This document shows, piece by piece, positions 1 through 9,041 of a stretch of 64,000 nt of DNA. Both the position numbers and the translations under genes were made by a program. A model generated the notes under the pieces. It worked only from the letters and a program-made list of their open reading frames with translations, had not been told where the DNA came from and made no database searches. The first letter of the stretch is position 1, and the number at the start of each line of letters is the position of its first letter. Location of the stretch: positions 1 to 64,000 of the forward strand of contig NZ_JAMQOQ010000003.1 of NCBI RefSeq assembly GCF_031624635.1, given 5' to 3'. This stretch comes from Halogeometricum sp. S3BR5-2 (GTDB lineage Archaea; Halobacteriota; Halobacteria; Halobacteriales; Haloferacaceae).

Positions 1-115
1 ACAGCTGCAAAAGGCACTGAGCAACCGATTCTTTGACTCACTCGACGAGCTAACAACAGCGATCGACACCGCTCTCGACAAACTCTCCGTCCCTAAAGTG
101 AGCAATTACTTCTAG
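1..115 (+). CDS. IS630-type transposase, C-terminal end (partial, cut by window edge)
   Basis: Reading frame 2 (codons from base 2) gives 37 residues that end ...KLSVPKVSNYF before a TAG at 113-115. This resembles the tail of haloarchaeal IS630-family DDE transposases, where a stretch like RFFDSLDELTTAID precedes the end. Only the C-terminus is present, so the catalytic DDE residues lie outside the window and whether the element is intact cannot be judged. It marks the left edge as insertion-sequence DNA. The family assignment is from memory of the motif, not from a search. Confidence 0.6.
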   Translation, partial: QLQKALSNRFFDSLDELTTAIDTALDKLSVPKVSNYF

Positions 116-346
116 TGTCTACTATAGCGCAGTGAAGAACAGCGGACACAGTGCTGTCCGGCCCTCGCTAGCAGCACTCGCAGCGTCCCGTATCGCACAG
201 AGGAAGGGAAGTCCAAAAGACACGAGTTTCGGCTGTGTGCCCGTTGAGGTCCGATCCCAGCGAGCGACTGCTTTCGGCTCGTGCACGCCTTCTCGACTCG
301 TGTTAGTCCCGATGCGATTCTATGTGCACTTTGAACAGCGATGCTT

Positions 347-637
347 TCACTTCGAGTGTTCCGCGACGTAGACGCCAGCTAGCTCCGTGTCCTCGACCCG
401 CAACGTCACCTCGTCACCTTCTTCGTAAGGGTGCGCAGTGACGACAGTCACTGCCTCGAGAGGCTGGCGACGAACGAACGCCCAGAGAAGTTGCAGGAGC
501 GAGGGATGGCCCCCTTTCCGGACGACGATGACGTAGCGCGACTCGGCCAACTCCTGCAGACTGGACGTCAAATCGTGCTCGCCCAACTCGTTTGGAGGGA
601 CGACGTGCAGGACTTCGCCCTGAATTTCCTCGGTCAC
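347..637 (-). CDS. Small acidic hypothetical protein (96 aa)
   Basis: A 96-residue acidic protein beginning MTEEIQGEVLHVVPP. It has beta-rich segments (RYVIVVRKGG, AVTVVTAHPYEEGDEVTLRV) and ends AGVYVAEHSK. There is no signal peptide or membrane segment. The amino-acid composition (many Glu and Val) is typical of haloarchaeal cytoplasmic proteins, which supports it over the overlapping plus-strand frame. No family was recognised with certainty. It stands alone between the IS630 remnant and a non-coding stretch. Function unknown. Confidence 0.6.
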   Translation of the reverse strand: MTEEIQGEVLHVVPPNELGEHDLTSSLQELAESRYVIVVRKGGHPSLLQLLWAFVRRQPLEAVTVVTAHPYEEGDEVTLRVEDTELAGVYVAEHSK

Positions 638-1134
638 AGTCTTACGAGGAGAGCGAACAGGATGAATAACCTGCTATGGACCGAGACATCCGGGTGCAAC
701 AGGAGTTCTCAAGCGTGCGGTCTCGGAACTACTGAAATGAACCGTCTGGTTCATCGCGTAGAATCGCGGATGTATAATACTGTGGGGATGGCGTCTGTGT
801 GCTAGAAACCTCACCAACGCGGGCGTAAACTGCGGACGAGGTGGTGTCCGTACTAGAACAGCAGCACTCATCAGACCCTCTGTGGAGAAAAGCAGAAGAA
901 CACGAGACACGGGAGGCGGCTGTATACGACTCCGAGTCAAACGGTGTCTCCGTGACCCACCCAGCCAACCGACCGTTTCTCTCGACGACCCAACAGCACC
1001 GAATTAGAGTTTACGGTATAATGCGACGGTACGTGCGAAAGCATCCGCACACGGTGAGCGTATCGCTTCCGGAGGTACGGGAACAGCCGCCGATTCCACA
1101 GAGAAAATCCGACAACATCAGCCGTGGGAGAATC
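638..1134. other. Gene-poor stretch, about 500 bases
   Basis: No convincing gene on either strand. A plus-strand frame at 841-1224 is open, but its composition (many Arg, His and Ser, few acidic residues) is not haloarchaeal. Near 1117-1133 the string AGCCGTGGGAGAATC resembles the inner half of the left ends of the two tnpB elements elsewhere in the window, so a decayed insertion-sequence end is possible but weakly supported. Confidence 0.3.
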
Positions 1135-1311
1135 TCAATGACGAGCCTCCAACTCCTCAATCAAATCCGAAAGTGTATCACGGACTTCTTTGGCCTTCTC
1201 TATGTCCATCTGTTCGTAGGCTAGCTTGCTGGCGTTGATACTGATCGTGCGACCGCCAGCATCAATATTCCAGTATTCCTCTCCGACAAGATGCACGCAG
1301 AGATAGAACAT
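1135..1311 (-). CDS. Small hypothetical protein (58 aa)
   Basis: An ATG at 1311 opens a 58-codon frame ending in TGA at 1135-1137. The product starts MFYLCVHLVGEEYWNIDAGG and ends in an acidic amphipathic helix (IEKAKEVRDTLSDLIEEL then EARH). The composition and helix are typical of genuine small haloarchaeal proteins. It has no cysteine pairs or membrane segment and no recognised family. Its stop lies beside the weak insertion-sequence-end-like string noted at 1117-1133. Function unknown. Confidence 0.5.
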   Translation of the reverse strand: MFYLCVHLVGEEYWNIDAGGRTISINASKLAYEQMDIEKAKEVRDTLSDLIEELEARH

Positions 1312-1457
1312 TCTCTTAGTATTATGTCATTTGTTCGTTCTCAAATCCTCTCACTCGTTTGCAGTGTATCCAGGGAGAGCCGCGGTGATTCACGCAGACT
1401 GACGCGTGTACGACAGGGCTATCTCTTCAGCCGACCATGTTCTTGAACTGAAAAGAC

Positions 1458-2165
1458 ATGGCATCGACACCAAGCCACCCAGTCACGGGAACCGAGCAAT
1501 CGCCGACGGTGCGACGATGGAACTACTTGAGGGTCGGCGGGCTCGCGGCACTGGCTGAAGCGGCCATCTACGTCGCCGGGATCGCGTACTTCCTCGTAAT
1601 CCTCGATTTCGCGGGCGCCGCTGGGCCGCTCGAACAGATCGAACTGTTCGTCGCGAACGAGACCAGCCTGTACGCGATGTACCTGCTCATCTACGTCGTC
1701 TTTGGAATCATCCTCGTGGCGCTCGTCCTCGCACTCCACGAGCGACTCGCGACCGACGCACCGATGCTGATGCGTGCGACGACCGCGTTCGGCCTCATCT
1801 GGGCCGGACTCGTCATCGCCAGTGGGATGGTTGCCACCCTCGCAACCGGAGTCGTTGTCGACTTGTATAGTACCGACCCCGCCCAAGCGACGACGGTCTG
1901 GCTGGCGGTCAGTCCGGTTATCGACGGGCTCGGAGGTGGAAACGAAATCGTCGGTGGTCTCTGGACGCTACTCGTCAGCATCGTCGCGTTGCAGACGCAA
2001 GCACTGCACCGCGTGCTGAACTACGTCGGTCTCGTGGTCGGCACGGCCGGCATCCTCTCGGCCATCCCGGCGCTCGGAGAAATCGGCGGGGGAATCTTTG
2101 GGCTCACCCAGATCGTCTGGTTCGTCGGCCTGGGCATCCTCCTCCTGCGCACGAGTCGGAGCTGA
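1458..2165 (+). CDS. DUF4386-like integral membrane protein (235 aa)
   Basis: A 235-residue protein with about six hydrophobic segments: roughly residues 28-52, 73-96, 108-132, 144-160, 172-200 and 212-230. Length, segment spacing and the helix-rich pattern with few charged loops match the DUF4386 family of bacterial and archaeal membrane proteins, whose role is unknown. The start ATG is used because the N-terminus then reads as a short polar tail before the first membrane segment. It stands as a single gene. The family call is by pattern and moderately sure. Confidence 0.65.
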   Translation: MASTPSHPVTGTEQSPTVRRWNYLRVGGLAALAEAAIYVAGIAYFLVILDFAGAAGPLEQIELFVANETSLYAMYLLIYVVFGIILVALVLALHERLATDAPMLMRATTAFGLIWAGLVIASGMVATLATGVVVDLYSTDPAQATTVWLAVSPVIDGLGGGNEIVGGLWTLLVSIVALQTQALHRVLNYVGLVVGTAGILSAIPALGEIGGGIFGLTQIVWFVGLGILLLRTSRS

Positions 2166-2279
2166 AGCCACAGGGCGTCGACCGTCCGAATCCCACGGTG
2201 GATTCGCGCATCTTCAGGCGCGGGAAAAAGTCGACAGAAGTCGTCAGTCTTTTTTGTTACTATTCCTACCACTGCGCAT

Positions 2280-2672
2280 ATGGTCCCACTCGAAGTGTCG
2301 ACAGTCCCGCTTCAGGGCAGTGATACCGGTGGTATCGGACTTCTCCTGTTCCAGTTGGTACTCGCCGTGATTCAAATTGCCGGGATGTGGGCGGTATTCG
2401 AGAAAGCCGGCCGCGCGGGATGGAAGGCGATCATCCCGATATACAACTTCTACGTCATGCTTCAGATCGGGAAGAACGCGTGGTGGTGGTTGGTGCTCGT
2501 ATTCGTGCCGATAGTGAACATTTACGCGCTGTACAAAATCCACGCCGGAGTGGCCCGATTCTTCGGGCGAGGCATCGGCTTTGGGCTTGGACTCACGTTC
2601 CTCGGCATCATCTTCTACCCACTCTTGGGCTTCGGTGACTATCAGCCCCGCCAGTCCGGTGGGCTGGCGTGA
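2280..2672 (+). CDS. DUF5684-like small membrane protein (130 aa)
   Basis: A 130-residue membrane protein with four hydrophobic segments. It contains the block AGRAGWKAIIPIYNFYVML (about residues 43-61) followed by a tryptophan cluster (WWWLVL) and a final LGFGDYQPR region. The AGxxGWKxxIPxYNxY block is the hallmark of DUF5684, found in many bacterial and archaeal small membrane proteins of unknown role. It stands alone, 114 bases after the DUF4386-like gene on the same strand. Nothing in the sequence points to a specific function. Confidence 0.75.
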   Translation: MVPLEVSTVPLQGSDTGGIGLLLFQLVLAVIQIAGMWAVFEKAGRAGWKAIIPIYNFYVMLQIGKNAWWWLVLVFVPIVNIYALYKIHAGVARFFGRGIGFGLGLTFLGIIFYPLLGFGDYQPRQSGGLA

Positions 2673-2939
2673 CTACTCTCCTATCGAGGGTCTGAGGTCC
2701 ATCACTAACTAAGGCAAGCGAGGACCACCGCATGTGTCTTCAATTATATAACTAGTTGAAAGAACTCTGCTCGTTTCAGACTCGGTGTACGATCAATGAA
2801 GTGAAGTCGAGCAGCGGGTATCAACGCAGGTCCGAGCTATGTCGCCCACTGCAGCGGAATTCTTTTGTGATGATACGCCGTCGATTCGGGTATAAGAGCC
2901 GACGAGAGTTCGGCATTATTCGTCTCCCTCAAAGAGGTC

Positions 2940-3443
2940 GTGTGCTCCGACCAGGATATCAAATTCGTGGTCACGTTTGGGTCTCAGATCACGGGAGAAG
3001 CGACTGACGCATCCGATCTCGATATCGCCGTCAAATTCTCTGACGATCTCTCGAGCAGCGAACGATTCGAAGAGCGGTGTTTCCTGTCGGGAGACCTCCA
3101 ACAAGAGAGATGGCCATTTATCGACATCTCTGACATTGAAACGCTTCCTCTCGACGTCGCACACGACCCCGTCAACGGAACACTCGTCTGCGGTGACGAG
3201 CACGCGTTTGGACGGTTCAAGGAAACTATCGAAGCGACGTTCGATGACCAACGTGATGACCTTCGCCGACAGCAACGTGCTGTGATTTCGGATACGACGG
3301 GTACGAGGACGGAGTTCGGCGTTCTGTTGGAAAGCTTATATCGGTTCGGCCACGCAAGGAGCATATGTCAATGGGAAATCAGTACTCCGATCTTCGATAT
3401 CCGCTCGGAGTTGTCGGACTCATCATCGTCTCGCTCTTCCTGA
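2940..3443 (+). CDS. MNT-type minimal nucleotidyltransferase, probably degenerate at both ends
   Basis: The central part is a minimal nucleotidyltransferase (MNT) domain: FVVTFGSQITGEA followed by SDLDIAV gives the GS...DxD catalytic signature near residues 12-29. In haloarchaea such proteins are often antitoxins of HEPN/MNT pairs, which AMPylate the HEPN partner. No HEPN gene lies beside it. The frame is open upstream of the GTG start (to a stop at 2871-2873) with plausible residues but no earlier start codon. After RRQQRAVI (about residue 115) the sequence no longer looks like the family, which usually ends some 10 residues later. I infer an ageing gene with a damaged C-terminus. Confidence 0.55.
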   Translation: MCSDQDIKFVVTFGSQITGEATDASDLDIAVKFSDDLSSSERFEERCFLSGDLQQERWPFIDISDIETLPLDVAHDPVNGTLVCGDEHAFGRFKETIEATFDDQRDDLRRQQRAVISDTTGTRTEFGVLLESLYRFGHARSICQWEISTPIFDIRSELSDSSSSRSS

Positions 3444-3625
3444 GAGCAGGCATCAGGAGGATTGTTGATGGCCTGGTTACTGACTCGGTCTCGTGGGTCC
3501 CACTGTTCGGTACGGTTGGGCGGACCGTGCTGATCTACAGTTGGGCTGTATCCCTGTTCGCGTTCGTTCTCGTTCCCATAGTGGCTTTCTGGTTCGGGAC
3601 GAGGTACGGACAGAGATCAGGATGA
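3365..3625 (+). CDS. Small two-segment membrane protein (86 aa)
   Basis: An 86-residue protein with two hydrophobic segments (about 10-30 and 52-77) and a short basic tail (RYGQRSG). The start ATG at 3365 overlaps the tail of the nucleotidyltransferase frame, which itself looks degenerate there. No family was recognised. It is followed within 30 bases by a pseudogene, so it lies in a decaying accessory stretch. Function unknown. Confidence 0.5.
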   Translation: MSMGNQYSDLRYPLGVVGLIIVSLFLRAGIRRIVDGLVTDSVSWVPLFGTVGRTVLIYSWAVSLFAFVLVPIVAFWFGTRYGQRSG

Positions 3626-3650
3626 GTATGGCCACTCACCGGGCTGTATC

Positions 3651-4078
3651 GGTGACAGCTCCCTCCTCGGCCGTCGTATGCACGAGACGATGCAAGTATG
3701 GGACACCTTTGACCTCGACGGCCTACCCGAAGTACAACGCGAGTTCTCCGAGGCGTGGCGGGATACCGACGAAATCATCTGCTCAGCCACCCTGGAACAC
3801 CGTGCCGGAAGCGGACTCGCCCAGAGCAGACGTTCGACCCCGACAGGAGACAGGCCATGAGAGACCAAGCTGATCGCGACCTGTCAATCGGTGGCGCCGA
3901 CCCCGCTGCCGAGGCCATCCGGGCAGACCCGGTCGACCGGTGCGTACTGCGCTTAGTCCCGACGATTGTCGGTGGGGGAACCCGACTCCTCCCCGACGCA
4001 ACGCGGGTTGACCTGGCTCTCAATACGACGCGCCGTTTCGACGATGAGTCCGCCCTAGTCGACTACAGCCTCCGATGA
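3651..4078 (+). pseudogene. Broken dihydrofolate-reductase-like (RibD C-terminal domain) protein
   Basis: Two frames together resemble the C-terminal two thirds of haloarchaeal RibD-C/dihydrofolate-reductase family proteins. The first frame, from about 3651, reads GDSSLLGRRMHETMQVWDTF and runs to ...DEIICSATLEH near 3800. The match then continues in another frame with RDQADRDLSIGGADPAAEAI, VPTIVGGGTRLLPD and ...RRFDDESALVDYSLR, ending at 4078. The GGG-TRLLPD block and the GRRMxETM block are typical of the family. The first 40-60 residues are missing and a frame change sits near 3800, so no functional reductase can be made. Confidence 0.7.
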
Positions 4079-4157
4079 CGAAACCGATCCCCAAACAGGC
4101 ATCGAGAAAGACCACCAGTCAGAGCACCGGAACGGATTGCCTTCACCTAGGAAACTA

Positions 4158-4320
4158 CGCGCCCTCTATTCGGCACGTCCGCAGCAACCTCACCAAACCC
4201 TGCCAAGAACCACGTGCTGACTACAGAGGATGGATTCAGCACGGAGGGCTCGTTTATTCCACTCTGCCCAGACTGAACTAACCGCTGAGTAGCGCCTGCA
4301 TATTCAGCACCACCCCACAA
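4158..4320 (+). repeat. Dispersed non-coding repeat, copy A
   Basis: One of four related intergenic sequences (others near 5615, 6666 and 37180). The core begins GCGCCCTCTATTC and continues through an ACCTCACC block to CGTGCTGACTACAGAGGATG. Its downstream part (to about 4280) also lines up with copy D at 37262-37320. It contains no open frame. Confidence 0.6.
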
Positions 4321-4353
4321 AATGGAGAGTTGCAGGTTGTCTATAGTACAACG

Positions 4354-5337
4354 TCACCTACTTGTGTCGGATTCCTCCTCGGGTCCACCACCGTTTTCCG
4401 GTAACTGGATGCCCGGTCTCGGCGTTTCGAACGGGCGACCGCCTTTCAAACTAAACAGCATCTCCCGGGTCGACAGAACCCGAATCTCCGGATACCGGCG
4501 TCTCTCGGCTTGCGCGTAGCTCGCGAGCGCGACCAATACGACGCCACCAGTCGTGTTGCCAAGCAAAATCGGAAGCCAGAACTCGTAAATCAGGGTGAGT
4601 ACCCCCGGACTCGGCGTCTTGAGGAACATGACGAAGAGTGCTTCAGCGCCTGAACTCACGACGTGGTACAGGCCGAGGACGGGAATCGTGAAGAAGACGA
4701 GATAAGTGATTACGACACGCGAAATTGTATCTTGCACAGCCGTATGGAGCCACACCACGCCAGCAACAAGCCACCCCGCGAACAGGGCCTTGAAGAACAG
4801 GTCCCACCAGCCCAGTTCGAGGCCGTGCTGGAGGAATTCGGCTCCGACCTCCATCTCTGCCGGCGTAAGTACGTGCGTGTTTGCGAGGATGAACGCGCCG
4901 AACGCGGCACCGATGACATTCGCCAGCAGGACGACGCTCCACATGCGTAATAGCAAGGGGAGACTGGCCAACCGGGTTAGGACTAGCTTGACAGGTGGGA
5001 GAGTGGTCTCGGTGTACAGTTCGTACCGTCCGAGAATGATGTACATGAACCCGATCGGATACAGCACTGCGGCGAGGAATCTATTGTTTGGGAACGTCGC
5101 GGTCCCGACCGTGTAGCCGATGAACGTCAAGACGATCGCGAAGCCGGCGGTGAAACCGCTGAAAAACAGTTCCGAGAGCGTGCTGTCGATTTCCTCATCG
5201 GCGGACGCAAGTAGCCGTTGATGGATTTCATCCCATGAGAAGCGATCGCCGAGTGCCCAGCCCGCTGCCGGGACGCCGGAAGCAGCCCGGTCCTGGGACC
5301 GGACGACTGGTGGCGAGTCCTCGGATTCGTCGCTCAT
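4354..5337 (-). CDS. Formate/nitrite transporter (FNT) family protein (327 aa)
   Basis: An integral membrane protein with six or seven hydrophobic segments between residues about 55 and 280, preceded by an acidic, Ser-rich cytoplasmic N-terminus and followed by a polar tail. The region GRYELYTETTLPPV aligns with the FNT loop that follows the first broken helix, and NTTGGVVLVAL resembles the second re-entrant loop. FNT proteins are pentameric channels for small monovalent acids such as formate or nitrite; the substrate here is unknown. I place the start at MSDESEDS (5337) because the longer frame adds 46 residues without haloarchaeal character. It stands as a single gene. Confidence 0.75.
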   Translation of the reverse strand: MSDESEDSPPVVRSQDRAASGVPAAGWALGDRFSWDEIHQRLLASADEEIDSTLSELFFSGFTAGFAIVLTFIGYTVGTATFPNNRFLAAVLYPIGFMYIILGRYELYTETTLPPVKLVLTRLASLPLLLRMWSVVLLANVIGAAFGAFILANTHVLTPAEMEVGAEFLQHGLELGWWDLFFKALFAGWLVAGVVWLHTAVQDTISRVVITYLVFFTIPVLGLYHVVSSGAEALFVMFLKTPSPGVLTLIYEFWLPILLGNTTGGVVLVALASYAQAERRRYPEIRVLSTREMLFSLKGGRPFETPRPGIQLPENGGGPEEESDTSR

Positions 5338-5801
5338 GAATACCCTCCAGACAGCAACTGCTGTGGTTCGACTATATTCGGAGTCGGGTCCGCTCGTTGG
5401 ACGTGGATAATCCGGGATCCCGAGCCAAGATGAAATGGTGGTACCATAATGTCTCTCCCTGAATATGGGTGACAATCTGTAGCATTATGAGTTTTATCAG
5501 CGGTAAGCGGGAGACGGCTTCCGGCGTTCGGACGTATAGCGTTCCGTTATCCCGTGCATGTGAGTCAGGGCCAACTAACTGGTGACTATTCCTCTGAAGC
5601 TGCCATTCTGTTGACTACATCCTCTATACTCAGCACGCGACTCTTGACAGTGTTCGGTGAGGTCTCTGCAATCATGTTGAATAGAGGGCGCGAATCGGTC
5701 ACTGGCACAGCATCCAGTATGTGCGAGTCGGATTGCTCAGAACAGAGCGTGTAGTTCGCGTCAGTGCTGACGTTTACAAATACGGGAACTCACATCGAAG
5801 T
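5338..5801. other. Intergenic stretch containing repeat copy B
   Basis: About 460 bases between the divergently transcribed FNT-type gene and the RCK_C membrane protein. The middle (5615-5745) is repeat copy B on the minus strand. No supported gene; promoter elements for both neighbours are expected at its ends. Confidence 0.5.
5615..5745 (-). repeat. Dispersed non-coding repeat, copy B
   Basis: Read on the minus strand it runs GCGCCCTCTATTCAACATG, then an ACCTCACCGAACACTGTC block, then CGCGTGCTGAGTATAGAGGA. Upstream on that strand, CTGTTCTGAGC...CATACTGG also matches copy D at 37151-37175, so the unit is longer than the core. Confidence 0.65.
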
Positions 5802-6560
5802 ATGGTTGCCACGTATCCAATACTGTCACTACTGGTCATCTTCGCACTCTCATTGTTGATTGTGCGTATTGGTTCAATTGCGCTGGAGATGACGGGCCTC
5901 TCACCAGATGTGGCCTCCTTCCAAGCTACGTCGGCATTTTCTGGGGCTGGATATACGACCGAAGAGGCTGAACAGGCCGTCACCACGGCAGGCCGCCGCA
6001 AAACCGTGAAGGCGCTTATTCGGCTTGGCAGTATCGGACTCCTCGGTGCAATTTCGTCGCTTGTCCTTTCGTTCACCCGTACTGGTGGCGGAAACCTGCT
6101 GAACTTGTTGTACATTCTCGGTGGTGCCGGTGTGATTATTCTGTTCGCACGGAGTCGGTGGTTCAACCGACTCGTTACGCCATTCATCGAGTGGACACTT
6201 AGCAAGACGACAGAGTTGGAGGTCACGGATTATGCCCAATTACTTGGGTTACGACGCGAGTATCGTGTGGCAGAGGTAGAAATCAGCGCGGGTGATTGGC
6301 TGGCAGAGAAGACTATTACTGAGTTGGATTTACCAGGTGAAGGTGTGTCGATACTCGGCATCCGCCGGGACGACTCATACATAGGTGCGCCACAACCAGA
6401 TGTGAAGGTAAAACCGGGAGACACACTTGTCCTCTATGGGAAACAAGACCGTCTAAAAGAATTGTCAGGACGTCTTAGTGGAGATACAAAAGCCCGAGGG
6501 GATGCTGTTGAAGACCATGAAGAAACACTTGAAGAGCAAAAACAACTCATCGAGCAATAA
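5802..6560 (+). CDS. Membrane protein with C-terminal RCK_C (TrkA-C) domain (252 aa)
   Basis: The N-terminal half has about three hydrophobic segments (residues 5-28, 72-92, 97-117) and the loop SAFSGAGYTTEEAE, which faintly recalls potassium-channel filter loops. Residues about 145-215 form an RCK_C/TrkA-C domain (VAEVEISAGDWLAEKT, LPGEGVSILGIRR, VKVKPGDTLVLYGKQD), which usually binds a ligand that gates ion transport. The charged tail may be a coiled coil. The start at 5802 begins directly before the first membrane segment; the longer frame adds 27 unlikely residues. Base composition is less GC-rich than its neighbours, suggesting transfer. Role in cation transport is inferred. Confidence 0.7.
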   Translation: MVATYPILSLLVIFALSLLIVRIGSIALEMTGLSPDVASFQATSAFSGAGYTTEEAEQAVTTAGRRKTVKALIRLGSIGLLGAISSLVLSFTRTGGGNLLNLLYILGGAGVIILFARSRWFNRLVTPFIEWTLSKTTELEVTDYAQLLGLRREYRVAEVEISAGDWLAEKTITELDLPGEGVSILGIRRDDSYIGAPQPDVKVKPGDTLVLYGKQDRLKELSGRLSGDTKARGDAVEDHEETLEEQKQLIEQ

Positions 6561-6812
6561 GCACCCTCTTCTAATCGATTCGTTCGGCCCATCCAGTGTG
6601 AACTAAAGGATGACGGTCTGCTGAATACATCCTCTGTCCGTAGCATCGTGACCGGGAAGTTCGAATGACCGATTCGCGCCCTCTGTTCAGCACGACCACA
6701 CGGACCTCACCGAACGCTGTCAGAAACGAGTGCTGACTCTTGCGGAGCCCGTCTCTTCCCCGTTCGTACCGAGCAATCGTCCGCAGAGACTCACATAGAT
6801 GCAAGGAGGAAG
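6561..6812. other. Intergenic stretch with repeat copy C
   Basis: Between the RCK_C protein and the first tnpB element. Repeat copy C occupies most of it; no gene is supported on either strand. Confidence 0.5.
6605..6745 (+). repeat. Dispersed non-coding repeat, copy C
   Basis: The core at 6666-6738 reads GATTCGCGCCCTCTGTTCAG, then an ACCTCACCGAACGCTGTC block and GAGTGCTGACT. About 45 bases upstream, CTGCTGAATACATCCTCTGT is the inverted form of the ACAGAGGATG-type end of the other copies, so this copy seems rearranged head to head. Confidence 0.6.
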
Positions 6813-6902
6813 CCCACAGCTTCAGCCGTGGGAGGAATCCGACAGTCCATTCTACCAACCACGAACGATAGGAGTCCGACTCCCCCACGCCAGCCAGGGG
6901 GG

Positions 6903-6910
6903 TTTATAAA
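6903..6910 (+). promoter_or_regulatory. TATA box before tnpB
   Basis: TTTATAAA lies 27-34 bases before the ATG at 6937, the spacing of haloarchaeal leaderless promoters, and supports that start over the GTG at 6925. Confidence 0.5.
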
Positions 6911-6936
6911 ACACCACTCTATACGTGAAGTTACAG

Positions 6937-8190
<1,254 letters not shown>

Positions 8191-9041
8191 CACTTCGGTA
8201 ACCGAGATCGCGTTGAGTGGTGTCCGCCCACCATGAGGCTCGAATCGTATCGTCATCCCCGCCTTCTATCCCGACGACGATATCTGATGAGAGAGATGGG
8301 GTTCACGCCGTCCTGCGGACGCGAGTGGGTCGACGTGTCGATATTCGGAATAGAGTTTTATTTCCTAGACATACACTTGTGAAATCGATATCCTGAAGAT
8401 TTATTTACAGATGTGGTCTCAAAATCGGGCAATACATAGGCAGAGGTTTGGGCAGATTCCACAGTATCTGTTTGTCGGAGCATACTGGTACATTCGGTGC
8501 ATAAATCGGAGAAAAAGACCGATCGATTTCGCGACGCCGAGGCCCAAGTCCGTAACCGTCCGACTCGTACTTCAACGAACCAAATTGCCATCCATTACAC
8601 ATCTATATATGTAATATCCCGATAGCGACATCCAGAGGACTGAGATTGTGACCGCTTATCGCTCATCAGCTTCAGGGAGTACAACGACGGCACTCACTCG
8701 CGCTCCCTCCGACCAAGTGCACGAGACTGTTTACCGAAGCGCGGAACCTTATATAGGCGAGATTGACCTCACCTACGGTCGATGAGAGCAGAGACACTTC
8801 ACCTGGGTTCCGATTCAGAGATAACTATCGCTTGGTTGAACTGTGTTGTGTGGTAACTCGTCCTTCCCGAGATACAGAACATTATAAGTCGAACTACCAG
8901 AGCTCATCAGTGCTGACATCGAGGCTGAGGCGCCGGACAGACGAAAATAGCATACGGGGTGGGACCCCGTACCTCGAACAGCACAGTTTAGCGGAAAACC
9001 CACGAGAATTCGACCCCGAGACAGCCGAGCGGTTTCGACCG
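8191..9041. other. Gene-poor, AT-richer stretch, about 850 bases
   Basis: No supported gene. Several short frames end here but none has haloarchaeal composition. The last 60 bases read like a peptide tail (ENPREFDPETAERF) in a plus frame that stops at 9057-9059, which could be a gene remnant. TATA-like runs occur near 8605-8615 and 8748-8755 with no gene after them. It separates insertion-sequence DNA from the catabolic block. Confidence 0.4.

Noticed and set aside
1117-1133. Possible insertion-sequence end near the small gene at 1135-1311
   Set aside because: Only one half resembles the tnpB element ends and there is no paired hairpin arm, so it was left as a note rather than a feature.
841-1224. 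Plus-strand open frame of 127 codons
   Set aside because: Poor haloarchaeal composition, no recognisable family, GTG start without promoter, and it overlaps the more plausible small gene at 1135-1311.
5721-5801. Longer start for the RCK_C membrane protein
   Set aside because: The extra 27 residues extend back toward repeat copy B and do not match the membrane-protein N-terminus, which begins well at 5802.
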